The notes beneath the pieces are model-generated. The model was not told where the DNA came from. It searched no databases and saw nothing but the letters and a program-made list of their open reading frames with translations. Of a stretch of 64,000 nucleotides of DNA, positions 1 through 11,800 are shown piece by piece. Positions within the stretch are counted from its first letter, which is position 1. Each line of letters starts with the position of its first letter. The stretch covers positions 1-64,000 of the forward strand of contig NOWV01000164.1 in NCBI GenBank assembly GCA_003344405.1, read 5' to 3'. Origin of the DNA: Trichoplax sp. H2 (lineage: Eukaryota; Placozoa; Uniplacotomia; Trichoplacea). A program made the translations under genes and the position numbers.

Positions 1-243
1 CCTAACCCTAACCCTAACCCTAACCCTAACCCTAACCCTAACCCTAACCCTAACCCTAACCCTAACCCTAACCCTAACCCTAACCCTAACCCTAACCCTA
101 TCCCTAACCCTAACCCTAACCCTAACCCTAACCCTAACCCTAACCCTAACCCTAACCCTAACCCTAACCCTAACCCTAACCCTAACCCTAACCCTAACCC
201 TAACCCTAACCCTAACCCTAACCCTAACCCTAACCCTAACCCT
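1..243. repeat. Telomere, CCCTAA repeat
   Basis: An uninterrupted run of CCCTAA hexamers fills the first 243 bases. This is the C-rich strand of a TTAGGG telomere, so the window begins at a physical chromosome end with the centromere to the right. One hexamer near base 100 reads CCCTAT and the run ends in CCCTGAC before unique sequence begins. The array is about 40 units, probably limited by the assembly rather than by biology. TTAGGG is the telomere repeat of most animals, which fits the animal gene content further right. Confidence 0.98.
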
Positions 244-926
244 GACTACAACTGAAAAATTGAGCTAGAAGCTAATATCATGATACCAAACGACGATACT
301 TGCTCAAATTTCGGAAAGAAAAATAAGCATATGTACTTCTCGTATACAGCATCAAGATAATTCTCTTATGTGTGTAATGATATCTCAGCTAGTTGGACAA
401 TGATTATGGAGATAAAGAAAAGATCTTTATTAAGATGCAGATATACCTAACTAGCAGAGATCAGCTTTAGCATGTAGCCAATATAGAAACGCAACAACTG
501 CGTCAATTACATCTAACAGCCACATACTGTAAGCATAACAATCAAGTGATATATCGTGGTACTTTACTGAATTAGACAAGAGTCATTCATTGAACGAACA
601 TGGCAAGGTGTACTGTATTAGAGATACGTCGAAAATAACGTTCAATTGCTAAAATTCACTGTCATTCCATTCAATTTGACGCGTTATTTGTCTAGTTATT
701 ATAAAGCGACTACTTCACACATAGCTTGATTGCATGATAGCACTGAATAATAGCTAATGTTCTATTCTGTATAATAGATGTAGTACTGAACTGAAGTATA
801 TCATATTATAGTTTGTATTGTTTTACTGTATACTCGTACACAAGGTGCATTCTGCAGTAAACTTAAATTATCAAATGAGTACAGTATTGTGATAACAATA
901 TTGTAAAACGTCAATTCTATTCATAG
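244..926. other. Subtelomeric stretch without a recognised gene
   Basis: Unique AT-rich sequence between the telomere and the first coding-like exon. I see no long open frame, no tandem array and no recognisable RNA gene. It could hold the 5' part of the small gene that follows, since the first exon of that gene begins at a splice acceptor and must have something upstream, but I could not identify a start exon. Confidence 0.5.
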
Positions 927-1298
927 GAACATCCAACGCATTAGCTGTTTATAATCCTAACACTAAAGCGCGTTTCAAGGCACGGCCATCTGCGTACACT
1001 ATCATTATTAAGAATGATAAAGTAAGTACAGTATGTCGTAGATACGGAACTATTTCGGTTGCAGGTAATTGAAAATACAGAGAAAATATCCAAAGAATTC
1101 AATTTTAGAGGCATCTACTTCAATAATGACAACTTACGGTCAAACAAGCTTTTCCTCTTGAATGATGGCGATCTTTCCCACTGCTACATTTACGATACTA
1201 AAAAAACACAATTACAATCACATCTACCAGTTTTCCCCTTCAAAACTTACGACATTCAAAGAAATCTTCAGCAATCTGTAGTTTATAGCGAGGTATAA
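927..1298 (+). CDS. Two-exon coding fragment next to the telomere, unknown function
   Basis: Two coding-like blocks are joined by good splice signals. Exon A (927-1021) follows an AG and encodes a peptide beginning TSNALAVYNPNTKARFK; it ends at AAA before GTAAGT. Exon B starts at 1065 after TTGCAG, keeps the frame (VIENTEKISKEFNFRG...) and runs to a stop at 1296-1298. Together about 110 residues, hydrophilic, no membrane segment and no motif I recognise. No start codon is visible, so this is either the 3' end of a gene whose 5' exons lie in 244-926 or a remnant left by subtelomeric rearrangement. Exon B could also end earlier at an unseen donor. Confidence 0.4.
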
Positions 1299-4200
1299 GC
1301 CTGATAGTGAATACCTACTTAACGACTATTGTCTAATAAAACGTATCAAATCTAAATAAAATGCTTCTGATATCGTTGATTGCTATATTAAACGTGTAAT
1401 CGATTTATGTATATCGGATATTATTGCGTTAGTTAATCTTCTATATGATTAATTAAATTATTTTATAGTGGATTTCGTTACGTTGTTAATCTCTTTTTTG
1501 ATGGAACTTATTTAACTACAATGATAGTTGAATTGTAAGTATTCTTGAATAACTGCTGTAAGAGTCTGTGGTATATTTGATTCCAGGATGGTTTTATATT
1601 AAATTTTTCCAAGTGTTGCTATTAAGCCCTTGAAATCTATGCAGGCTGTATGTGGGCGAAATTAATCCAAACTAGGCAAAATAGTAAGATGCTTTTGTAA
1701 TGTCTAAACAGTTAGAATATGCGAATGAGTGAAATACTGTTAATTTACCATCATTAACCAAATAGTGTGCTATTTGTCCTTCCTTCTTTGTTTCGTTCAA
1801 GTTCTACCTTACATTTAGGTCTACACTTTAATTCAATAATTATCCGATTTCTACCTTTTCAAAACACGGAAATAAAGGCCATTAAGTTATTCAGGCTTGG
1901 TGTGGACGAGATTGATTTAGAAAGGATAAAATATTCAACGTAGCAAGACGCATTTTGTATCTAAACGGCTTGAATCAAAGACATCGTTGGTTAGCTATTA
2001 TAAGGAAATAACATACTTTGGCGTACCCTTATTCCCTTCGAAGTTGTACAGTATTTTACATCTAGCTATATACTGTATGTTAAAGGTTTGTATCGAAATT
2101 AGATTTTATATTTATTTAGAAGGCAGTGAAACAACGTCAGTTATTCACTAATAGCCATGACATATTAGTAACTTACTATTAGTGATTTAGTGAACACGTA
2201 ACGACACATTGCATGCATTGCTCGTATTAACTTTATTACTATAGTACTACGTCAGTCGGAATTTGCTACACGCACGGGCTAATTTTGATGACGACTGCAA
2301 TACCGGTTTTAATGATAAAGTCTATCGCACATGATTATTCATTAATGATTCATTGAGTTTGTTTACTTTGCACTTGTAGTTGTTAGAGTAAAAGAGAGCA
2401 GCCTTCCGGATACAAATACTTACTGTACGGTATACCGCTGTTGTAGTGTATATACTTTTAAATACAGTATAGTCTACTTTAAATAAAAGTCATTTTCTGC
2501 TACTGCATAATTTTATATGCGTATAGTCTATATTTAACAATTTACTTCGTAGAAATCTTTCTACACTCTGGTTGAAATATTGTTACATCGTAGAACTCCG
2601 TACCTTAATAGAAAAGTAAGATATTTTTATTAGTCATTCGCGTTTATAAATAATTTCTTCCTGCAAGGTTCTTACATTATAAAAGACATCTTTATGCAAC
2701 TATCACGTTAGTTAGTTCTGCTAGTTACACGATATGCTCGCTTAGTTTACCTATTTTTATTTATTATAGATATTAGATTGATCACGTCTTTACACACGTT
2801 ACAACCTTGAACACAATTATTCTCCTCACATTACTACAAACAAAGACTACTTTTCATCAAGTTATTCTCTTATCATTTCTTGAAATTATGGCGGGTATAG
2901 AATCATGCGTTACATATGGAGAACTAGCTATAATAAAAAGACTCGACATTTGGTAGGTTATTTATGCTCAATTCCTTCGATAAAATTTTTTTCGATGGCA
3001 GTACTACATTAAGACCATATCGACCCTCATACCGCTCTACTACAATCTACTAAAATTAAGTGTTGAAAACTTGATAATTTATTTACGGTAATAGACGCTT
3101 GAACTTCAAATAAATTTGGTTAAAAGAAATCTGTTGAAGTAATGTGGTGCTTCCTATTATTATAAACATAGCGACAACAATACGGCCATGTATGGCCGGG
3201 TTCGGCTAGTTATAAAATAAAATAATTGCAATAGAATATAGGGGCAATCATGATAATAAGATAATTTGGTATAAGGACGAATTAAGGACTGCTAATTGCC
3301 TCTCAACTGAGTTGAATTCACTTTGTTAACATTATAATGTGATAAAGGATACAATTATAGTCAGTTTATAATAAAATTAATTTTTTTGATATCTTTATTT
3401 GACTGATGATGACTAGGGCTCACCGTTATTATATAGTATAAAAGGATTAACTATTACAGAGTTTGATGTAGAATATTAAGGTCTGTAAGATTGCATGGCT
3501 TATATTGGCAATAAAAGAGAAATAAGATCCTCTCAATACCTCTAACTTTCTCTAACACACTAGATGGAAGTATAAGAAAAAAGTGCTCTATAGTTTGGTA
3601 CGGTCGGTTAATCAGAGACCAAATATTGCCAAATGCTCATATTGGCCCTCTATATTGTGGAATACTGCATGTACAGTATAGAACTAAGAACCTAGTGACT
3701 AAATAGCTATCAAACTTAGAACTGGTAGTATCGCCCTACGATAAAATCCAATCTCGGAAATTCAAAGTGGTAGAAAATTAGAACTTTATTAGAACTTATA
3801 CAAAGATTAGCTGCTCACTACACAGAGTCCTTTCTTGAAGCTTTTCAGTAGTTGTATTCGGCTAGAGTAGAGCTGTGTGTCGCTAATTTTTTGTATTATA
3901 TCTAATAACATTCTAATTTTTTATCAACTTGAATTTTTGTGATCGAATTTTATCTAACACCCGCTAAATTAGACCTCTTTTAATGAGTAACACTTTTTTT
4001 TTCACTGCTATTATACATGATATGATAAAACAGGAATAACTAATGATTATAATAACATCAATATTTAAGAGTATGAAATTTCGTGTGCCCTGTATTTTTA
4101 TTCGACTGAAATACCCTGTTTATTTATTTATTCGACCGAAGAGAATTGATAGAGGGTACCCAGTTTGACTACCAGTGGTCTGTGCCACGATAAGAACGCA

Positions 4201-4316
4201 ACTTTTATTGATTAAAGAAACCCACAAATCAAATTTATTGTTAATATAAGTAACACAGCAACCGTGTCGACAGTCAAATTGACTGTTTCCAGCGTCGGTA
4301 CACTACACTATACTGA
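1299..4316. other. Gene-poor subtelomeric DNA
   Basis: About 3 kb of AT-rich sequence with no open frame of note on either strand, no clear exon pair and no obvious array. Several scattered TACTGTAC/GTACAGTA words occur (for example near 2040-2070, 2420 and 3670), the same motif that forms dense clusters at 25.5 and 54.1 kb. Confidence 0.5.
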
Positions 4317-4470
4317 CTTACTGTACTGAGTGCTACTGATCAAGGACTCCTATAAAGGTAATCCTTGTACTGATACAACCACTAAACGAGAATCTTACTG
4401 TACTGAGTGCTACTGATCAAGGACTACTAGAAAGGCACTCCTTGTACTGATACAAACACTAAACGAGAAT
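4317..4470. repeat. 77-bp direct tandem duplication
   Basis: Two head-to-tail copies of a 77-base unit, 4317-4393 and 4394-4470. Both begin CTTACTGTACTGAGTGCTAC and end ACTAAACGAGAAT. They differ at only a few positions, mostly in the middle (CTCCTATAAAGGTAAT versus CTACTAGAAAGGCACT), so the duplication is fairly recent. Confidence 0.9.
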
Positions 4471-4579
4471 GCACTGATTTGTGACGTTGAACTGAGTAGA
4501 CTGGCCTTTACGGTATGGTCATGGATATCTAAAATTTTTACGGGTAAAAATTTTGAAGTTTGTAACATGATATCAGGGC

Positions 4580-5190
4580 GTTATTATCATCGACTAACAG
4601 TCGAATTTGAGCGACTTCTCATAAGCTAAATAGCCTCATCATGCTTGCTCTGATCAAAATATACTGTACATTTCCCACATTTTGACAAGACGTAATAATA
4701 TCGACATGATTGTCATCAAGGACTAACAATCCTACTTGAATGATTTTTCATAAATAGAAATAGCCTTTTCATCCATGACCTGATTAAAATTAAATTATTC
4801 CTAAATTGTTTTAATATTGAGATGATTTTTCACCGCAGTCTGATAAATGAATTTTAAGTCACTTCTTGTACATAAATAAAGCATCTACATGTTTACCCTG
4901 ATTAATTATTAAATTTTATTCCTGACCGTAATTTAGCACTAAGAATCGAATTTAGAGCTACATTTCATGCATAGAAATAATCTCCCAGGTTTGGTTGATT
5001 ATAATATCTATTTCCAAAATTGTTATATACAGTATGGTATGCTATAACAATACGTTCGGTATCGTGATGACTTTGATCAACGACTAAAAATTTAACTTTA
5101 AGTAAGTTTTCCACAATATAGAAATAGCGTATTCATTCTTGTCTTGATTAATTATTATGCGCGCATTTCCTAAGTTGCTTTAGTTTATAG
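4580..5190. repeat. Degenerate tandem array, unit about 110-130 bp
   Basis: A phrase of the form 'gactaac..tcgaatt...tcataaa.agaaatagc..attcatg...ctgattaa' recurs at roughly 4588, 4713, 4835, 4945 and 5075. The copies have drifted and carry small indels, so the period varies. No open frame crosses the array. Confidence 0.6.
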
Positions 5191-5840
5191 CAATGCCAGG
5201 ATGGTAATGTATTAAGATTGTGCTTGTAGCATATATTTAGACGACTCTATTACTGTAATTTCATTATTTATTTTTGGTGGCCGTGACGTATATTTATAGT
5301 TTAAAATATACAGTACAATAAGTACATTTTAGCTCAATTTCAAAGCTTGATGAGAGACAGGGTGGACCGGGGAGGCTGAAGTTTAGCATCATTTCTTCCT
5401 AAATATTTTGTAAATGTTACAACACATACCTTGAGTTAAAATGGCTTAATAATGCCTTATAAGCAGAAATGACTGCTTAAATGGAAATATTCTGTGGCAT
5501 GTAAAAATAAACAGCACCAAGAAAAATTTTCTGCAAAAAAGTTTAAGTTGGACCACCTGAGTGGATTATTTTCCATTATTGTTATTAAATAGTGCTATTG
5601 ATTGATGGATTTTAAATCTGATAGGAAGCATCGAAATTTTCGATAAGTAAAATTTCACTTATACTAGAGGGTGACGTTGCAAAATTTTCTGAAATGATCT
5701 CAATTAATTAAGTCAAAAGGACTTCCTACTATACGTGGAATCTGTCAAAATCAGTTAATGATTCTCATACATACCGTGATTTCAAGGAATGGCCAATCTT
5801 TTAATGATAGCTATTAATTCTTTTCTCACCTGGTAATATT
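5191..5840. other. Upstream region of the NB-ARC gene
   Basis: About 650 bases before the start codon at 5841 with no coding signal. The promoter of the NB-ARC gene should lie here. I see no clear TATA box or initiator that I would defend. Confidence 0.4.
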
Positions 5841-8800
5841 ATGGAGGCCCCAAATTACGATACAGAACAATCTATCTATAATGAAATTGTGGGAAAAAAT
5901 GCTGAAAATTTGAAGCAATTTTTAACTCAATTTATTACAAGATTTTTAGAAAAGTTAGCTGTTTACTCAATGATAGTAACTGGGGATTTATCGTCAAATC
6001 CTGGAAAAAATTTCAAAAGCTTTCAAAAAATTGTCTTTGATATTATTAGGCCAGCAGCCTCATTATTAGGAACTGAAGTGTCCCTACCTATAAACATTGG
6101 GTTAACCTTAGTAGCGTATACGGCCATGGGAATAAAAAAGAAAATCCAAAAGCAAAAAGCAAAAAGAATTTTAAATACATTGCGTCCAAATAGCAATTTA
6201 ACAGTCTTACTAATATCGATACTTGCTTGCGATACATGTAGAATGTATGAACACCAGATAAATTTGCTTGGCAAAGAAGCTTCTTACGGCAATATAAAAA
6301 TCTTGGCAAACACAATAGTTAAACGAGTGTTAAATTTCATTTCATCGAATGCTGTCTCTGCCCAAAAAGAAACTGATGACACTGAAAACTCTTCTACTAA
6401 TTTAGAGGCAATGGCTAAACAATGGATATATGGTGTATTTGATGGAATATCTAAAACATCCTCCAAAGATGTAACTATTACCATAAATGGAAAACGACAA
6501 AAATTTGCTTGCGGGGATTTATTAACTCAGTTAGGAGTCACCCTAGGTGACATGAAACAAACTGCAAAAGTATACTACTTTGAAGATCAATATAAGGATT
6601 ACATTAAGTTCCTGGGACATCGACGATCATCGTTATTGTTAGATCCAAGGAATATTCGTAAGACTAATAGTGCCTATCTTCCGCTGAGCGAATATAGTGA
6701 AGAGAATTCACATTGTTTAAAATCTGATGAATTAAAAAACTTCTTTTACAACAGCAAAATTACTAGCCTGAAGGACTTTATTGAACTCAAACAATATGCT
6801 AAGAAGATACTTAAACTTGTTTTCTGTGACGATCCAACATACTGCATTAAAGAGTCTCTAAAATCCTTAAAAGATATGACTACAGAATTAGTTAGTAAGG
6901 ATGCCCTTCATAAAGAAATCGAGATAACATTAAAGCAAATGGAACAAAAGCTTCCAAAAGCCATTGAAGAAGCGATACAACTATTTCAAACGGAATTTTT
7001 GAGCATGGATAAACTACTTAGTGAGATGAATGAGCGCTTTAAAACTATCGAGTCCGCGACTAGGCAAATTCATAATACGGTGACCGAAAGCTTGGTTCTT
7101 GCGCAGGAACATCTAAGCTTAACTCGTAGTTTGCACGATCTTGTTGCCACTAATGAAACTCTTTCGGTCGCAAAAAATGGTTGGCGTACCAGTACGTAGG
7201 GAACTATAATTGTTAGTTAATGGATAGCAGTAGGAAATTAGAGAGCACACATACTTTCTTGTTACCGCCCATTTATCAATTTTATTACGTTAGATAATGC
7301 TCATCTGAACTACCTCCAAATATGTATTCAAGTATTTACTAACACGTAACGTAATGTAAATCGCACGATCAAACCTGAGTTGGCAAAATTGCTGGCAAAG
7401 ACCGTAGATAGATCAAAAGTTTAGATAATCTGGGTGTAGTAATGTTTATCAGATGCGCAACGGATCAATATTGGTTCACTCTAGAAATATTTGATAAAGC
7501 GCTAGTACTTCATATCTCGTTATCTGGTAACAATGAAGGCAAAGGTATCCTTGAACCAAAACTTTGTGACTGCATAGTTGTCCTTTTCATTGAGTATCTA
7601 GATCATTAATTGCTAGATCGTAACGTTATAAATTAGGTGCAATACAAAGCTCTCCCAGTAACAATTTCATATTTTTAACGTAATTACTTAGAATTACGGT
7701 AGTTCTATTGTAAGTGCGGCGATTTTAATAGAAAATTTATGCAATTTCCTATTCAGACCTTGTAACAAATTCTTTTATTCTACTTTAATAAGTTGTCAGT
7801 TTTTTTGCCCCTGAAGTTGATTCGTTTCTGTAAATGATAGTAATATTATTGATATTATGCTATACTGCTACTAAATGTATGAATTAATCAATTATAATTA
7901 CAGTTCGAACGCCCTACTTGCGATACTCTACTTTGCGAAAAATGTCTACTGTGTATATATTTTTTGAAATTTCTGTTGCTTGCACGACTTCCAAATGTAA
8001 TAATATAATCACAGAACAATATTATTTCTTTAACTTTGTTGTATTATAAGTCGACTTCCTAATTATACTAGCTATATCCATGCCTTTATGAGTACAAAGT
8101 ACTTTATAAGTAACTTATATTAAACTGTGATGCGTTGACTGACGATAAATCTTTACCTAACGGTAAAGGGTAAATTTATTAATAATTACATGTATCAACT
8201 GAGCTAAACCGCTACATTTAGTTACAGTTTCTTATTTTCATTAGTCTCATATTAATTTAACATTTGTATTTTAATAAAATGTAGTGCGACTCCAAGACAT
8301 GTTCAATATACCTGCATATCCCGTTTGCATCGTAAGAAAGGAGTTTATCGATAAGATCGAAAAAGCTTTACAATGTATTAATGAAAAGGATATTAACATA
8401 TTTGTTTATGGACGCGGTGGTAGTGGCAAAACCGTGGCAGTAAGCCAAACAGTCTTACAGTTTTTAAATTCAGGTGGCGATAAGTATGATGTGGTCTGGA
8501 TAAAAATTGGTGAGTGTTACCGTTTTAAAATGCCAGTAATTTTCAATAAATGCATAGCTAGCTGAGTATGCAGGAGTCAACGTAACTTGGAGAACGTACT
8601 TAGCCTCGATTGCCTATGTTTATAATTGCATAAGTTTCCCTTTAGATATCCAGCAATTTTATTACTCTACAACGTTAATACAGTTTCAGAAATAAAAGTG
8701 TGATAATGATCTTACGAAATTTTTATCACATACAATACAGGTGACGTTGATGACATCGAGCTATTTAATATCCTAAAAAAACTGGCCAACAAACTACAGT

Positions 8801-11800
8801 TACCTACAAATGTAAATTCCGAATGGAATCTAGAAGATCTATGCTCGGCGTTAAGAGTGGGTCTGAAGGCTTTTATACAAAGTAATAAGTGTGTATAAAT
8901 ATTTTAGTTGTCAGCAGTATTCGATACCCTTGTTTTAAAATATTCAGAAATGATTTGAATGCGGATTTCTGTACTAAAATGCATACTTGCTTATTCTACT
9001 TTGAATAAAGCGTGATAAATTTTGAAGTTACAGCTATAACTTTTAATTGATTTCAGATTCATCTGCTAGCCTCCTTAAAGTAATCTTCGTATTTGACGAT
9101 GTATGGGATGAACGATACCTTCGCTATTTCAGCTTCGCAGATAATAGCATAGTCACAACACGCTACAATATACAATCAATCATAAGCGTGAATCAAGTGG
9201 CAATAGCAGCGCCGGTCATTAAAAATAGTGCTACTTTCTCTTCGTAATTACTGCCTAATTAGCTAACAAATCAAAATAATACTTTTTCTTATAGAGCGAA
9301 TTTACTTTGGATGAAGCTATGCAAGTTATACAAACATACCAAAAGGATCTCTCACTGGAATTCATTCAAAACCAGAAACATGTTACTCAAGCCATTGAAA
9401 GCTGTCAGAGATTCCCTCTAGCAGTTGCACTAATGGGGGCTCAAAGAATTCATACCGATGAAGAGTGGAAAAATGTCATCAATAAAATACAAGGGAAGAA
9501 CGTAATTCTTAATCAATTTGGTGATTATGATTTTAATCTTTATGAAACTTTCCAACATAGCATTAATAAATTAACATCAAGAAATAGGGATTTATTCAAG
9601 AAATTAGGGGCTTTTAAAAAAGTTGAAATACCCTTAAATATGATAGCAAAAGTGTTTCATTTATCGCTCGATTCTACTATCAACGTTTTGCAGGAATTTC
9701 AAGAAAGAACCTTGATAAACAAGTGTGATATAAGGACTACTAATACTAGCGCGAGGTAATATGTATTTCGATGGTATCATGTTGTACAATTTGTCAATAT
9801 GATTACTGTAACTCTTTACCTTCCAAAATTCACCTATTTCTTGCTCTAGCATAAGTGGAAGTGAAATAATCTGATTTCATTTATAAAGAATTATAAATTT
9901 TTCTTCTCAGCCCTTATAAATTGACCTCAGACTAAAGAATTTGATTCTAAATTTTTAGCAGTTTACGGTATACTATTCATGATTTGTTGATCGATCATTT
10001 GCAAATACCTCCAGAGGAATATGGTGACAAATCAAAAGATAGATATTTAATGGAATTAAACGAACATCTCATAAGTTCCTGTTGTCCTCAAAATGATAAA
10101 AGTTGGTGTTCATTTGAAGATGACGGCTATTTCTACCAAAATATCGTTGATCATGCTATTTTGGCAAATAACTTTACCGTCTTGGAATCATTGTGTACAA
10201 GCATCGAGTGGCTACAAAACAAACTAATAGCTTGTAATTCAATCTCGGAATTTAAGGAAGATATTCGAAAGTGTTACGAGTATTTAAAGAACAATGATAG
10301 GGTTAATAGCATTGAAATATCGTACTTTTAGGATCGTAGTTCTGTCAAACTATTGCTAATTATCAAAATAACGAAATCACATCGTCTCTAAACTGATTTT
10401 ATCTCGTTCTTTAGAATTCTAGGAAACTTACAGAGTTGTATGGTTTACTTCAGAAATACAGCTCTTATTTACCGGCTCATAAAAGCGATTTTATTCAATT
10501 TGTTTTTTCCACTGTCGATGAAGATAATTGGATTTACAAAGCTACTTTAAAACTTGCGAGAAAAAAAATGAAACAAGAAGATAGTTTTTATGCTAAAGTT
10601 AGGTAAGAAAATCAAATTTAATTAAGATCTTTGGGTAGTATACTACAGTATAATACACAAAACTTTGAAATATTTTACAAAGATAATGTTGTGGTTAATT
10701 ATGCCTAACATGCTGATTTTCGTTAATAAATACGGTAGTTATTCGGAGAACCGAAGGTGTGAAGAGTGGGATAGGTCAATAAGGATAAGCTCTGATTTCC
10801 TCGACACTCTACCAAGATGTTCAAATTCGTTGAATGAAACTTTTAAGATCATATCCAGTGCAAATAACGATTCCTCGAATTCAAAAATAAACGTAATATA
10901 CACTATTTTCAATAATTAAAAGAATTTTGATTAAATATAATTATACAATATCAATTTAGCATCTTGTTAACTATATGCAAAATAATATCTGCTAAATTAG
11001 TCTAAATTAAATATCGTTAGGTGATAGATTATAAAAGCGAGGTGGAGGTCTTCAGTATCACGAAAGAAAATATGTTCATCTCTGAAGTTAGAATTTCTGC
11101 TGATGGAGCGATTGTGGCATTTTCTTATTGCAAAATAGCGGTAAATAATACCTAAGGGTAACAATAAATTAAGCAAAGTTTACTAAGACCTGTTACATTC
11201 TCCATCTGAGATACTTTCATTAACCTTTATATTTATAAATATTAAGATTGAGTCTTTGACTATGTTTATTCTGTGATTAAACTGACAAAAAGTGTAAAAG
11301 TTAATCGTCCATCTCAAACAGAGTGATAACCTATCATTGCGAAATGATATACGGTGGGAAGTCTGGAGTGTTAATCCGAAGTATAAAATTTTGTTTGTAA
11401 AAGCCAGCCGGCAAGTTGTAAAACTAGATTTTTTTGATCTAGCGTTTAATTGTACCAATAGTCATTTATTGGTTACTGTGACAGCCGATAGAAAGCAAAT
11501 ACAGGTTAGATATTTCCGTGAAAGATGATTAAAACATAAAATTTTATCGGTGTTATAAGAATATTATCTAATATCTGTATGTCAAGATAAAATCATGCTA
11601 AGTCTTACGATATCTCATAGCTTCCTTATGTGATTATTCTAGCTATGGAAAGTTTTTAAAGATAAATTACTACTATCCAAATCCTCAATAATACACGAAT
11701 ACGAAATCAATGGATGTTCCTTTGCAAATAATGGCCTTCGGTTAATTTCTTGGAGTAAAACATCTGATCATACGTTTTTACCGATGCGGTCGGATTGCTC

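Noticed and set aside
5841-6484. Minus-strand frames at 6023-6484 opposite the N-terminal exon
   Set aside because: They are shadows of the + strand exon, which has a decayed homologue confirming its frame.
7192-7199. Stop codon ending the first large frame, suggesting a separate 452-residue gene
   Set aside because: A good donor (GTACGT) lies eight bases before the stop and its phase matches the acceptor of the first NB-ARC exon, so the single-gene reading is preferred; transcripts would settle it.
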